NCBI RefSeq assembly: GCF_040500525.1
Contig: NZ_CP159402.1
Coordinates: forward strand, 1,983,501 to 2,047,500
DNA: 64,000 nucleotides
Direction: 5' to 3'
Source: Azospirillum formosense
GTDB lineage: Bacteria > Pseudomonadota > Alphaproteobacteria > Azospirillales > Azospirillaceae
Shown one piece after another: positions 43,666 to 51,974 of this stretch. Made by a program: the position numbers and the translations under genes. Below the pieces are notes generated by a model. That model did no database searches. It was given only the letters and a program-made list of their open reading frames with translations, and was not told the origin of the DNA. Within the stretch, counting starts at the first letter, position 1. Each line of letters opens with the position of its first letter.

Positions 43666-43810
43666 CTTGCCAACCTTGTTCGTTCTTGGGCGTTCGTTCT
43701 TGGGCGAACGGCGCCCGGTTACCGGACGCGCAAGGCTGGACTATGCGTGTTTTGCTGTGGCCGCCGTATGACCGCTGCGGGCGATTGCTGTGACCTCGAC
43801 GGCGGATTTG

Positions 43811-43840
43811 GCCCCCTCCCCTCCGGGGAGAGGGCGCGTT
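43811..43840. repeat. C-rich/G-rich palindrome downstream of recN
   Basis: CCCTCCCC-TCC-GGGGAGAGGG-type arms form an imperfect hairpin about 30 bases after the recN stop on the minus strand. It resembles the palindromes at 11061 and 36786 and may serve as a terminator. Confidence 0.4.
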
Positions 43841-43869
43841 CCGTGCGGCGGGCATGGGATTCCCGGAAG

Positions 43870-45540
43870 TTATCCCCGGCCGGCGATCAGGCTGTCAGCG
43901 GCGGCGCGGGCCTCGGCGGTGACGGTGGCGCCGGACAGCATGCGGGCGATCTCCTCGCGGCGGTCGTCGCCGTCCAGCTCGACCACGCCAGTCGTCACCT
44001 GCTCGCCCTTCACCGACTTCTGGACCTTCAGGTGGATGGAGCCGCGGGCGGCGACCTGCGGGCTGTGGGTGACCACGAGCACCTGGAGCCCTTGCCCGAG
44101 CGTCTTCAGCCGCTCGCCCACCGCGGCGGCGACGGCGCCGCCGATGCCGGTGTCCACCTCGTCGAAGACCAGCGTGCCGACGGTCGAGGTCTGGGCCAGC
44201 ACCACCTTCAGCGCCAGCATGAAGCGCGCCAGCTCGCCGCCGGACGCGATCTTGTTCAGCGCGCCGGGGGGGGAGCCGGGGTTGGTGGCGACTTGGAAGG
44301 CCACGCGGTCCATGCCCGACGCCGTCCAGTCCGATTCGTCGGTCAGCGGCTCGACCAGCGTGCGGAACTTCGCCTTCTCCAGCTTGAGCGGGGCGAGTTC
44401 GGCGGCGACCGCCGTATCCAGGCGGCCGGCGGCCTGCTGGCGCTCCCGGCTCAGCGACTCGGCGGCCTTGCGGTAGGCGTCGCGGGCGACCTCGGCCTCG
44501 CGGGCGAGGCGGGCCAGCAGATCGCCCTGGTCCTCGATCAGCAGCAGCCGGTCGGCCATGTCCTTGCGCAGGGGGGCCAGCGCGTCCACGTCCACCCCAT
44601 GCTTGCGGGCGGCGGCGCGCAGGGCGAACAGCCGCTCCTCCAGCTTCTCCAGGGCCTGCGGGTCCATGTCCACGTCGGAGGACACGGCCTGGAGACCGGC
44701 GATGGCCTCCCCCGCCTCGGTCGCGGCGCGGTCCAGGGCGGCGATGACCGGGTCGAGCTTGCCGGCGGCCTTGTCGGCGATTCGGCTCAGCGTGCGGATG
44801 GCCGAGGAGAGCGCGCGCTCCACCCCGCGGTCGCCCGACAGCTCCCCATAGGCGGCGTTCAGGGCGTCGACCAGCTTTTCCCGGTGCATCAGCACGGCGC
44901 GGGTCTCGGCCAGCTCCTCCTCCTCGCCGGCCTTGGGGGCCAGCGCGTCCAGCTCGGCCACGGCATGGCGGAGATACTCCTCCTCCGAGCGGGCGCGGGC
45001 GATCTCGGCGGCGGCGTTGGCGCGCGCGTCCTCGACCTGTCTCCAGGCGCGGTGGGTGGCGGCGACCTGGGCGGCCTGGGCGGCCAGCCCGGCGTAGGCG
45101 TCCAGCACGCCGCGGTGGGTCTGCGGATTCAGGAGGCCGTGCGTGTCGAACTGGCCATGGACCTCGACCAGCTCCTCGCCCAGCCGCTTGAGCAGGCCGA
45201 CGCCGACCGCCTGGTCGTTGACCCAGGCGCGGCTGCGCCCATCGGCGCTGACGGTGCGGCGGACGACCAGCCGCTCCTCGGGGTCGAGTCCCTGCTCCCT
45301 GAGGATGGCGAGCGCCGGGTGGTCGCCCGACAGGTCGAACTCCGCGGTCACCGACGCCTGATCGGCGCCGTGGCGGACGAGGCCCGAATCGGCCCGCGCG
45401 CCCAGCGCCAGACCCAGCGCGTCGAGCAGGATCGACTTGCCCGCACCGGTCTCGCCGGTGAGGACGCACAGGCCCTTGCGGAAGCCCAGCCCCAGCCGTT
45501 CGATCAGGACGACGTCCCGGATCGTCAGCGACGCCAGCAT
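43870..45540 (-). CDS. recN: DNA repair protein RecN
   Basis: The 556-residue SMC-like ATPase has the N-terminal Walker A motif in LTGETGAGKSILLDAL, long coiled-coil arms in the middle (about residues 160-390) and the C-terminal signature and Walker B blocks (ASGGELARFMLALK, LVFDEVDTGIGG). RecN acts in double-strand break repair by holding DNA ends. The frame extends to 45726, but ATG 45540 with AGGA upstream matches RecN N-termini (MLASLTIRDVVLIERL). It starts nine bases after the bamD stop, so the two form an operon. Confidence 0.95.
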   Translation of the reverse strand: MLASLTIRDVVLIERLGLGFRKGLCVLTGETGAGKSILLDALGLALGARADSGLVRHGADQASVTAEFDLSGDHPALAILREQGLDPEERLVVRRTVSADGRSRAWVNDQAVGVGLLKRLGEELVEVHGQFDTHGLLNPQTHRGVLDAYAGLAAQAAQVAATHRAWRQVEDARANAAAEIARARSEEEYLRHAVAELDALAPKAGEEEELAETRAVLMHREKLVDALNAAYGELSGDRGVERALSSAIRTLSRIADKAAGKLDPVIAALDRAATEAGEAIAGLQAVSSDVDMDPQALEKLEERLFALRAAARKHGVDVDALAPLRKDMADRLLLIEDQGDLLARLAREAEVARDAYRKAAESLSRERQQAAGRLDTAVAAELAPLKLEKAKFRTLVEPLTDESDWTASGMDRVAFQVATNPGSPPGALNKIASGGELARFMLALKVVLAQTSTVGTLVFDEVDTGIGGAVAAAVGERLKTLGQGLQVLVVTHSPQVAARGSIHLKVQKSVKGEQVTTGVVELDGDDRREEIARMLSGATVTAEARAAADSLIAGRG

Positions 45541-45548
45541 GGATCGTC

Positions 45549-46367
45549 CTAGAACAGGGAGCTCCAGGCTCTGCTGATCCAGGACTTCTCGTTTCGCTCC
45601 GGACGCACGTTGGCGTCCACCAGCAGTGCGTAGCTGTCCGTGTACCATTCGCTGCCGGGGAAGTTGTGGCCGAGCACGGCGGCGGCGGTCTTCGCCTCGT
45701 CCGTGATACCCAGCGCCAGATAGCACTCCACCAGCCGGTGCAGCGCCTCAGGGACGTGGGAGGTGGTCTGGTAGTTTTCAATCACCATGCGGAACCGGCC
45801 GATGGCGGCGGTGTACTGGCGCTGCTTCAGATAAAAGCGCCCGACCTCCATCTCCTTGCCGGCGAGATGGTCGTTGGTCAGGTCGATCTTGATCTTGGCG
45901 TCGCGGGCGTACTGGCTGTCCGGGAAGCGGCGCACGACCTCCGACAGCGCGTCGAGCGCCATACGGGTCATGCGCTGGTCGCGGCGGACGTCGGTGATCT
46001 GCTCGTAATAGGACAGAGCCCGCATGTAGTAGGCGTAGGCGACGTCCGGGCTGCCCGGATGGAGCTGGATGTAGCGGTCGAGCGCCAGGATCGCGTCGTC
46101 GTACTTCAGATCCTGGTAATGGGCGTAGGCCGCCATGATCTGCGCCTTGCCCGCCCATTCGGAATAGGGGTGCTGGCGCTCCACCTCGTCATAGAGCTTG
46201 GCGGCCACCTTGAACCGCTCCTCCCGCATGGCGGCGTCGGCCTCTTGGTAGATCTGCTCGGCCGGGCGCTCGACATACTGGTCCTCGGGTTTGGTCGAGG
46301 AGCAGGCGGTCAGGGCGGAAGCCAGGAGGAGGGCCGCAAGCGGCAGACGGGAAAAACGGCGGGGCAT
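45549..46367 (-). CDS. bamD: Outer membrane assembly lipoprotein BamD
   Basis: The protein is about 272 residues and begins with a lipoprotein signal peptide (LPLAALLLASALTAC, lipidated Cys22). Five TPR-like repeats follow: EQIYQEADAAMREERFKVAA, HYQDLKYDDAILALDRYIQL and VGRFYLKQRQYTAAIGRFRM are examples. BamD is the essential lipoprotein partner of BamA in outer-membrane protein assembly. The frame extends to 46427, but ATG 46367 gives a clean signal peptide. It lies upstream of recN, an arrangement common in Alphaproteobacteria. Confidence 0.95.
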   Translation of the reverse strand: MPRRFSRLPLAALLLASALTACSSTKPEDQYVERPAEQIYQEADAAMREERFKVAAKLYDEVERQHPYSEWAGKAQIMAAYAHYQDLKYDDAILALDRYIQLHPGSPDVAYAYYMRALSYYEQITDVRRDQRMTRMALDALSEVVRRFPDSQYARDAKIKIDLTNDHLAGKEMEVGRFYLKQRQYTAAIGRFRMVIENYQTTSHVPEALHRLVECYLALGITDEAKTAAAVLGHNFPGSEWYTDSYALLVDANVRPERNEKSWISRAWSSLF

Positions 46368-46522
46368 GGTCGTCGCGATGCTTTCGAAGTTGGCCCTATA
46401 TAGCACGCCGGGGCGCGGGGGCGGCAAGCCGCTTCGGCGAACAAATTTCGAACCTCGCCGCCGTGACGCGGCCGGGCGGCCGGATTGGAAGGCGGAAAGC
46501 GGGGTCGGCTCAGCCGAACCGA

Positions 46523-47260
46523 TCAGCCGAACAGGGCGTCGATGTCGGCCTGGCTGATGTTGCCCATCTCCTGATGGTCGGCCGGGCCGTGCAGCTCCAG
46601 CGTCTCGTCCATCTTGGTGACGGTGGGCGGCAGAGGCATCGCCTCGAACTCGCGCTTGTTCCAGTGGCTCATCATGGCGTCGACGCGCTCCTCGATGAAG
46701 GACAGGGCGCGGACGACCTTGGTGATGCGCTGGCCGGTCAGGTCCTGGAAGTTGCAGGCCTCGTAGATGCGGACGATCACGTCGTTCATGTCGTTGACGC
46801 GGTCGGCGTGGTAGCCCTCCGGCAGCGACGACTTCAGCTCGTGGACGACCTCCTCCAGCTCCTCGGCGCAGGCCATGATGGTGTTGGTCGCGGCCTCCGT
46901 CGCCGAGACGACGGCGTTCAGCTCCTGCGACGCCTGCACGAACTTGTCGTCGCCGGCCAGCGGGTGGCGAATCGCCGCCATCTCCACCTTGGTGGCCTTG
47001 ATGCGGCCGGAGATGTCGGCGATCTCGACCTGGATCTGGTCGATCTGCTGGGCGTCCATGGTCAGGAAGCGGTCGAGCTTCGCACCGAGATCGCTGATGG
47101 CGCGGATGACGTCGCTGTTGTCCACGGTGACCGGACCGGACGGCAGCGACGCCAGCGCCGGCGCCAGGGCGGCGGCGTCATCCGCCACCGCCTGGTAGGG
47201 GTTGCCGGTCCGGCGGGCCTTCTGAAGCTCCGCCATGAAGGGTTTCGAGAGATTCCTCAT
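46523..47260 (-). CDS. cheZ: CheZ-family chemotaxis phosphatase
   Basis: The 245-residue helical protein carries the CheZ active-site block ACNFQDLTGQRITKVV at about residues 168-183. The Asp and Gln of DLTGQ correspond to the E. coli CheZ residues that insert into the CheY active site. The body is a long helical hairpin (KLDRFLTMDAQQIDQIQVEI onward). The C-terminus ends GNISQADIDALFG, close to the CheY-binding tail of CheZ and the CheY-binding peptide of FliM. It would dephosphorylate CheY-P. AGAGG lies about 10 bases before ATG 47260. Its gene follows a second CheZ-like gene and cheY on the same strand. Confidence 0.85.
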   Translation of the reverse strand: MRNLSKPFMAELQKARRTGNPYQAVADDAAALAPALASLPSGPVTVDNSDVIRAISDLGAKLDRFLTMDAQQIDQIQVEIADISGRIKATKVEMAAIRHPLAGDDKFVQASQELNAVVSATEAATNTIMACAEELEEVVHELKSSLPEGYHADRVNDMNDVIVRIYEACNFQDLTGQRITKVVRALSFIEERVDAMMSHWNKREFEAMPLPPTVTKMDETLELHGPADHQEMGNISQADIDALFG

Positions 47261-47460
47261 GCGGGCTGCGCCTCTTTCCGAAGGGACGTCCGGGGCATCC
47301 GCGCACGCCGGCCCGTCTGGTCAGGACTGCCCGCCAAGGCCGGCATCGACCCGGCGGGCGACGATCGTCATAGCAAACTTCAGGTCCCAATGCGCCGGCC
47401 GATTGGCGCTGCGGCAACTCTTCACAATTCCGACGCCGAACCGTCTTGCTGACCGTGGGG

Positions 47461-48561
47461 TCAGCCGAACAGGGCGTCGATGGCCGCCTGATCCAGGGGC
47501 GCCGGAGGCTCGTCCGCCGCGGGCGGCGGGGCGGCGGCGGCCGGCTTGGCAACCGGCTTCGGAGCGGGCTTGGCCGCCGAGGCCGGCTTCGGCACCGGCT
47601 TCTTGGCGGCGGGAGCCGCAGCCGGGGCGGGCGGCGCCGCGGCCGGGGCGGGAGCCGGGCTGTCGAACAGGCTGTCGATGTCGGCCTGGCTGGCCTTCGC
47701 CGGCGCGGCGGGGGCCGGGGCCGGGCTGTCGAACAGGCTGTCGATGTCGGCCTGACTCGCCTTGGCTCCGGTCTGGGCCGCCGGGGCGGCGGCCGGAGGC
47801 GGAGCGGGCGGCGGTTCGGGAGCCGGCGGAGGCGGTGCCGCCATCGCCGGACTGTCGAACATGCTGTCCACGTCGGCCTGGCTGACGCCGAGGCCGTCGA
47901 GCTGGGGACCGTTCAGCAGATGGGCGTCCGGCCGGGTGTCCGTGTTCTCGTGGGAGACCTGGATGCCGGCGAGCTTCTCGACGCCCCAGATGTTGATCAT
48001 CGCGTTGACGCGCTGCTCGATGTAGCGCAACGCGTTGACCACCTTGCTGGTGCGCTGGCCGGTCAGGTCCTGGAACGAGCAGGCGGTGAAGATGTTGGTC
48101 ACCTCCCCCTCGATCTCGGAGCACAGGCCGGGGTCGGCGCCGTCCGCCTTCAGCTTGCCCGACAGGTCCATCAGCCGCTCGGCGGCGTTCAGGATCTCGA
48201 AGGACGCGCGTTCGGTGGAGATGACGATGGCGTCCAGCTCGTTGGTCGCCGACGTGATCTTGTCGCCGCCGGCGTCGGGCGGACGCAGGGCCGCGACCTC
48301 GCGCCGCGCCTGCTCGATGGAGGCAGCCATCTCCATCAGCTCGCGCCGCAGAACCTCGACGTGCTTGGAGGCTTCCACCACCTCGCTCTGCTGATGCCAG
48401 GAGTTGCGGAACTCCAGCAGCATGTTGCGCACCTCCTCCGCCGCGGCCCCATGGGCCCGGCGGTGGAAGCGGCGCAGGAAGGCTCGCCCCTTGGTCGTGC
48501 GGGCGATCGCTTCCTCGATCTGGTCGAACTCTTCCTCGGAAAGCTGCGGAAGCTGATCCAA
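47461..48561 (-). CDS. CheZ-like protein with four CheY-docking-like motifs
   Basis: The 366-residue protein begins with a short helical part (LSEEEFDQIEEAIARTTKGR) and a CheZ-like helical body, with the active block FTACSFQDLTGQRTSKVV at about 158-175. From about residue 225 it changes to a Pro/Ala-rich tail with the short motif SQADVDSMFDS (227-237), SQADIDSLFDS (269-279 and 291-301) and a C-terminal DQAAIDALFG (357-366). The motif resembles the CheY-binding tail of CheZ and the FliM N-terminal peptide. It is probably a CheY-P phosphatase with several docking sites. Start: TTG 48561 lies eight bases after GGAG; GTG 48570 in the same frame has no room for a binding site. Confidence 0.8.
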   Translation of the reverse strand: MDQLPQLSEEEFDQIEEAIARTTKGRAFLRRFHRRAHGAAAEEVRNMLLEFRNSWHQQSEVVEASKHVEVLRRELMEMAASIEQARREVAALRPPDAGGDKITSATNELDAIVISTERASFEILNAAERLMDLSGKLKADGADPGLCSEIEGEVTNIFTACSFQDLTGQRTSKVVNALRYIEQRVNAMINIWGVEKLAGIQVSHENTDTRPDAHLLNGPQLDGLGVSQADVDSMFDSPAMAAPPPPAPEPPPAPPPAAAPAAQTGAKASQADIDSLFDSPAPAPAAPAKASQADIDSLFDSPAPAPAAAPPAPAAAPAAKKPVPKPASAAKPAPKPVAKPAAAAPPPAADEPPAPLDQAAIDALFG

Positions 48562-48573
48562 CCCAACCACTCC

Positions 48574-48939
48574 TTACCCGCCGATGACGGCCTGGATCTT
48601 CTGCTTCAGGGTATCGGCGTTGAAAGGCTTCACGATGTAGTTGTTCACACCGGCCTGCTTGGCGGCGATCACGTTCTCGGTCTTGCTTTCGGCGGTGACC
48701 ATGATGAACGGGGTCGAGGCGAGCTTGGCGTCGGCGCGAATCTCCTTGAGGAGCTGCAGACCGGTCATCGGCTCCATGTTCCAGTCGGAAATGATGAGGC
48801 CGAACTTGCTCTCGCGCAGCTTCTGCAGGGCCGAGACGCCGTCGCCGGCCTCGTCGATGTCCGTGTAGCCGATCTGGGTCAGGAGGTTCCGCACGATGCG
48901 CCGCATGGTGGCGTAGTCATCGACGACAAGGATCTTCAT
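48574..48939 (-). CDS. cheY: Chemotaxis response regulator CheY
   Basis: The 121-residue single receiver domain has the acidic pair in ILVVDDYATMRR, the phospho-acceptor D52 in IISDWNMEP, the switch Thr82 in MVTAES and Lys104 in YIVKPF. NMEPMTGLQLLKEIR is a CheY-type rather than transcriptional type. Phosphorylated CheY binds the flagellar switch and changes rotation. The stop is followed at once by the start of the CheZ-like gene, whose binding site overlaps it. It is a strong candidate for the partner of both CheZ proteins. Confidence 0.93.
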   Translation of the reverse strand: MKILVVDDYATMRRIVRNLLTQIGYTDIDEAGDGVSALQKLRESKFGLIISDWNMEPMTGLQLLKEIRADAKLASTPFIMVTAESKTENVIAAKQAGVNNYIVKPFNADTLKQKIQAVIGG

Positions 48940-49305
48940 CTACGCGTCTCCGCATTCTTCCGTTGCTAGGCACCGGCCCGGCGTTCAGCCGCCCGGCGCG
49001 GCATGGCGTGCGCCGAGGTCGGTCTGGTCCGACTGTGATGCCTTAAGTCTGCCGAAAAGTCATCCCTCACGGCCACAGTGACGCACGCCCGTAAATATCG
49101 GGTTACCAAGACCGCCGAATTTCCGCCAAACCCCGACGCGATTGGCATCGCGTCCAGGGTGCGGGCGCGCGTCCGGCGGTGGTCCGAACAGGCATACCCC
49201 TGCGCCGGGTGGGGACCTTGCCAGAATTCACAGGCGAACGCACGGGCTGATTCTCGCTCCACGCGCCCTCACCCGCCGGCAATGGTCCACGCCGGGGCAT
49301 TTCCC
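48940..49305. other. Intergenic region upstream of cheY
   Basis: The 366-bp gap must hold the promoter of the cheY operon. I see no clear -35/-10 pair, sigma-28 site, strong hairpin or small ORF with a good ribosome binding site. Confidence 0.4.
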
Positions 49306-51336
49306 TCAGACGATGATCGGGGAGGTCGCCTGCCTCAACCATTGCGTCACGGCGGCATCCCCCTCACCCGCGAGCCGCGGTTCCAGCGCCTCGCGCACCT
49401 GGGTGTGGTAAGCGTTCAGCCAGGCGATCTCCGCCTGGGTCAGCAGCGCCGGCTCGACCAGATTGCGGTCGATGGGGGCCAGGGTCAGCACCTCGAACCC
49501 CAGCATGGGCCGCTCCGCCATCGGCAGGTCGAGCGGCTGGACGACGATCAGGTTCTCGATGCGGATGCCGTAGGCGCCGGTCTTGTAGTAGCCGGGCTCG
49601 TTGGACAGGATCATGCCGGGCTGCAGCGCGACGCTGTTCGGCACCTTGGAGATCCGCTGCGGCCCCTCGTGCACCGACAGGTAGCTGCCCACCCCGTGGC
49701 CGGTGCCGTGGTCGTAGTCGAGCCCCAGCGACCACAGCGGCAGGCGGGCCAGCGTGTCGAGCTGCGACCCGGTGGTGCCGCGCGGGAAGCGCGCCGTGCT
49801 GACGGCGATGTGGCCCTTGAGAACCAGCGTGAAGCGCTCGCGCATCTCCGGGGTCGGCGCGCCGATGGCGATGGTCCGCGTCACGTCGGTGGTGCCGTCC
49901 TGATACTGGGCGCCGCTGTCCAGAAGGAACAGGCTACCCGGCTCCAGCCGGCGGTCGGTCGCCTCCGACACCCGGTAATGGACGATGGCGCCGTTCGGCC
50001 CCGCCCCGGAGATCGTGTCGAAGCTGAGGCCGCGGAAACGGTCGTTGGCGCGGCGGAAGGCCAGCAGCCGGTCCGCCGCCGCGATCTCCGTCACCGTGCC
50101 CGACGGCGCCTCCTGCGACAGCCAGTGCAGGAAGCGGACGAGCGCCGCGCCGTCGCGGGCGTGGGCGGCGCGGGTGCCGGCCAGCTCCGCCTCGTTCTTG
50201 CAGGCCTTGGGCAGGGCGCAGGGGTCGGGGTCGCGCTCCAGCTTGGCGCCGGCCATGTGCAGCCGGTCGAAGATCCAGGCCGAGGTGCTCGCCGGGTCGG
50301 CCATGACCTTGCGCCCCTCGCGCCCCAGCGCGTCGAGCGCGGTCCCCAGCTCGTCCGGGGCGCGCACGGCGACCTGGTTGCCGAGATGGGCCTCGACGCC
50401 CGGCGCCAGCTTGCGGCGGTCGATGAACAGGTCCACCTGCGCGTCGTCCTTCAGGATCGCGAAGGACAGAGGCAACGGCGTGCAGGGCACGTCCGCGCCG
50501 CGCAGGTTGAGCAGCCACGCGATGGAGTCGGGCTGGGTCAGCACCACGGCGCCGATGCCGTTGCGCGCCAGATCGCCGGCGATGCGGGCGCGCTTGTCGG
50601 CGGCGCTGTCCCCGGCGAAGACGAGGTCCTGGGCGACCACCGGGGCCAGGGGCGGCGGCGGCTGGTCCGTCCACACGCGGTCCACCGGGTTGTCCGGGCA
50701 GGGCACCAGCGACAGTCCGATGCGCTCCAGCTGCTGGCGGGTGCGCTCCACCCAGCCGGCGGTGTGCAGCCACGGGTCGTAGCCGAGCCGCCCGCCGCGC
50801 GGCAGCGCCTCTCCCACCCATTCGCTCAGCGGATCGTCCACCAGATGCCGGTATTCGTAGAGATCGCCCGACACCTCCGCCTGGACCTGGAGGGTGTAGC
50901 GCCCGTCCACGAAGATGGCGGCGCGCTGCCGTCCCACGACGGCGTGGCCCGCCGATCCGGTGAAGCCGGTCAGCCAGGCGAGCCGCTGGGCGCGCGGCGG
51001 CACATACTCGCCCTGATGCTCGTCGCCGCGCGGCACGATGAAGCCGTCGAGGTCGGCGCGCGCCAGGACGCCGCGTAGGGCGGCGATCCGGGCGGCGTAA
51101 TCGGGCGCCGGGGCGGCGCGGCTGTCCGCGAGTTCGGCCTTCAGAGCGCGGAGCTGACCGGCGAGATCCTCCGGAATCCGCGCCCCGACCAGGACCATCC
51201 AACCGTCGGGGTCCTCCCCCTCCGGCGCGGCGAGCACCCCGGCGACGAGGCTGCGGATGTCCGCGGGGGTTTGGGACAGGCCCGCTTGGGCCAGAAGCTG
51301 CGCCAGGGTTTCGTCGCCGCGGTAAGCGCTGGACAC
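49306..51336 (-). CDS. Xaa-Pro aminopeptidase, M24B family
   Basis: The 676-residue protein is a metallopeptidase with two N-terminal creatinase-like domains and a C-terminal M24 domain. Metal ligands are in LLDSGAQYQDGTTDVTRT (two Asp), GTGHGVGSYLSVHEGP (His), LSNEPGYY (Glu) and YGIRIENLI (Glu). A domain after the catalytic core ends at the C-terminus, as in the longer aminopeptidase P type. It removes N-terminal residues before proline. About 60 residues ahead of the first creatinase domain (TLAQLLAQAGLSQTPADIRS onward) are extra. GTG 51336 has AGGA about 10 bases upstream, so this extension is probably translated. Confidence 0.9.
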   Translation of the reverse strand: MSSAYRGDETLAQLLAQAGLSQTPADIRSLVAGVLAAPEGEDPDGWMVLVGARIPEDLAGQLRALKAELADSRAAPAPDYAARIAALRGVLARADLDGFIVPRGDEHQGEYVPPRAQRLAWLTGFTGSAGHAVVGRQRAAIFVDGRYTLQVQAEVSGDLYEYRHLVDDPLSEWVGEALPRGGRLGYDPWLHTAGWVERTRQQLERIGLSLVPCPDNPVDRVWTDQPPPPLAPVVAQDLVFAGDSAADKRARIAGDLARNGIGAVVLTQPDSIAWLLNLRGADVPCTPLPLSFAILKDDAQVDLFIDRRKLAPGVEAHLGNQVAVRAPDELGTALDALGREGRKVMADPASTSAWIFDRLHMAGAKLERDPDPCALPKACKNEAELAGTRAAHARDGAALVRFLHWLSQEAPSGTVTEIAAADRLLAFRRANDRFRGLSFDTISGAGPNGAIVHYRVSEATDRRLEPGSLFLLDSGAQYQDGTTDVTRTIAIGAPTPEMRERFTLVLKGHIAVSTARFPRGTTGSQLDTLARLPLWSLGLDYDHGTGHGVGSYLSVHEGPQRISKVPNSVALQPGMILSNEPGYYKTGAYGIRIENLIVVQPLDLPMAERPMLGFEVLTLAPIDRNLVEPALLTQAEIAWLNAYHTQVREALEPRLAGEGDAAVTQWLRQATSPIIV

Positions 51337-51445
51337 GGGGGCTGATCCTCATCCGGTGAAGCCGTCCGCGACAGGCTAGGCAGGGACGCCCCACCGCGCA
51401 AGCGCGGGAAAGGGCATAGCCGCGTGAAGGCTCCGGGGAGACGCC

Positions 51446-51907
51446 CTACAGCCCCGAATCGTCGGGCAGGCCCAGCCGCTCCAGCACGCGCTTGCGGGCG
51501 AGGCCGCGGTCGACGTCGGGGACATGGAGCAGGCCGCCGATGCGGCGCAGCAGGTTGGCCTCCAGGTCGTTCAGCTCGCCGTCGGCGTAGGCGACCTCCC
51601 ACAGCATCTCGATGATCCACAGCCGCTTGTCCGGCGGGCAGTGGTCGTTGATCACCGTGACGTAGCGGTAGTAGGGCGAGGCGCCTTCCGTGTCGAACAC
51701 GGCGGCCGACAGCAGGTCCTGCGCCTCTTCCTCGCTCAGGTGGAAATGGCGGCGGGTGACGTCGAGGATGCGCTCGCGCTCCGCCTGGGAAATGGTGTTG
51801 TCGGTGCGTGCGGCCTCGACCAGAAGGGCGGCGGCGGCGGCCTCCAGCCTGTGGCGGTCGTCGCCGGGGTCGTTCTCCTGGAACAGCGCCCTGATCCGGT
51901 TCAGCAT
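51446..51907 (-). CDS. TerB-family protein
   Basis: The 153-residue helical protein belongs to the TerB-like group: DRHRLEAAAAALLVEAARTD and ERERILDVTRRHFHLSEEEA near the N-terminus, then IEMLWEVAYADGELNDLEAN with the typical acidic metal-binding DGE. Such small TerB proteins are widespread and despite the name rarely relate to tellurite. It is read in the same direction as the upstream prmA and the downstream peptidase but has its own gaps. Function is not known. Confidence 0.85.
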   Translation of the reverse strand: MLNRIRALFQENDPGDDRHRLEAAAAALLVEAARTDNTISQAERERILDVTRRHFHLSEEEAQDLLSAAVFDTEGASPYYRYVTVINDHCPPDKRLWIIEMLWEVAYADGELNDLEANLLRRIGGLLHVPDVDRGLARKRVLERLGLPDDSGL

Positions 51908-51974
51908 CGGTCCTCCGCGGGTCGTCCATATGTCCGGAAGACATTGGCGACGGAAGGACCGAAATCCAGGGGTG

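Noticed and set aside
42253..45552. A 1099-codon plus-strand open frame opposite the subtilase and recN
   Set aside because: Antisense shadow in GC-rich DNA; both genes on the other strand have full catalytic motifs.
51446..51907. Tellurite-resistance function for the TerB protein
   Set aside because: TerB-like single-domain proteins are widespread without Ter genes, and no other ter gene lies nearby.
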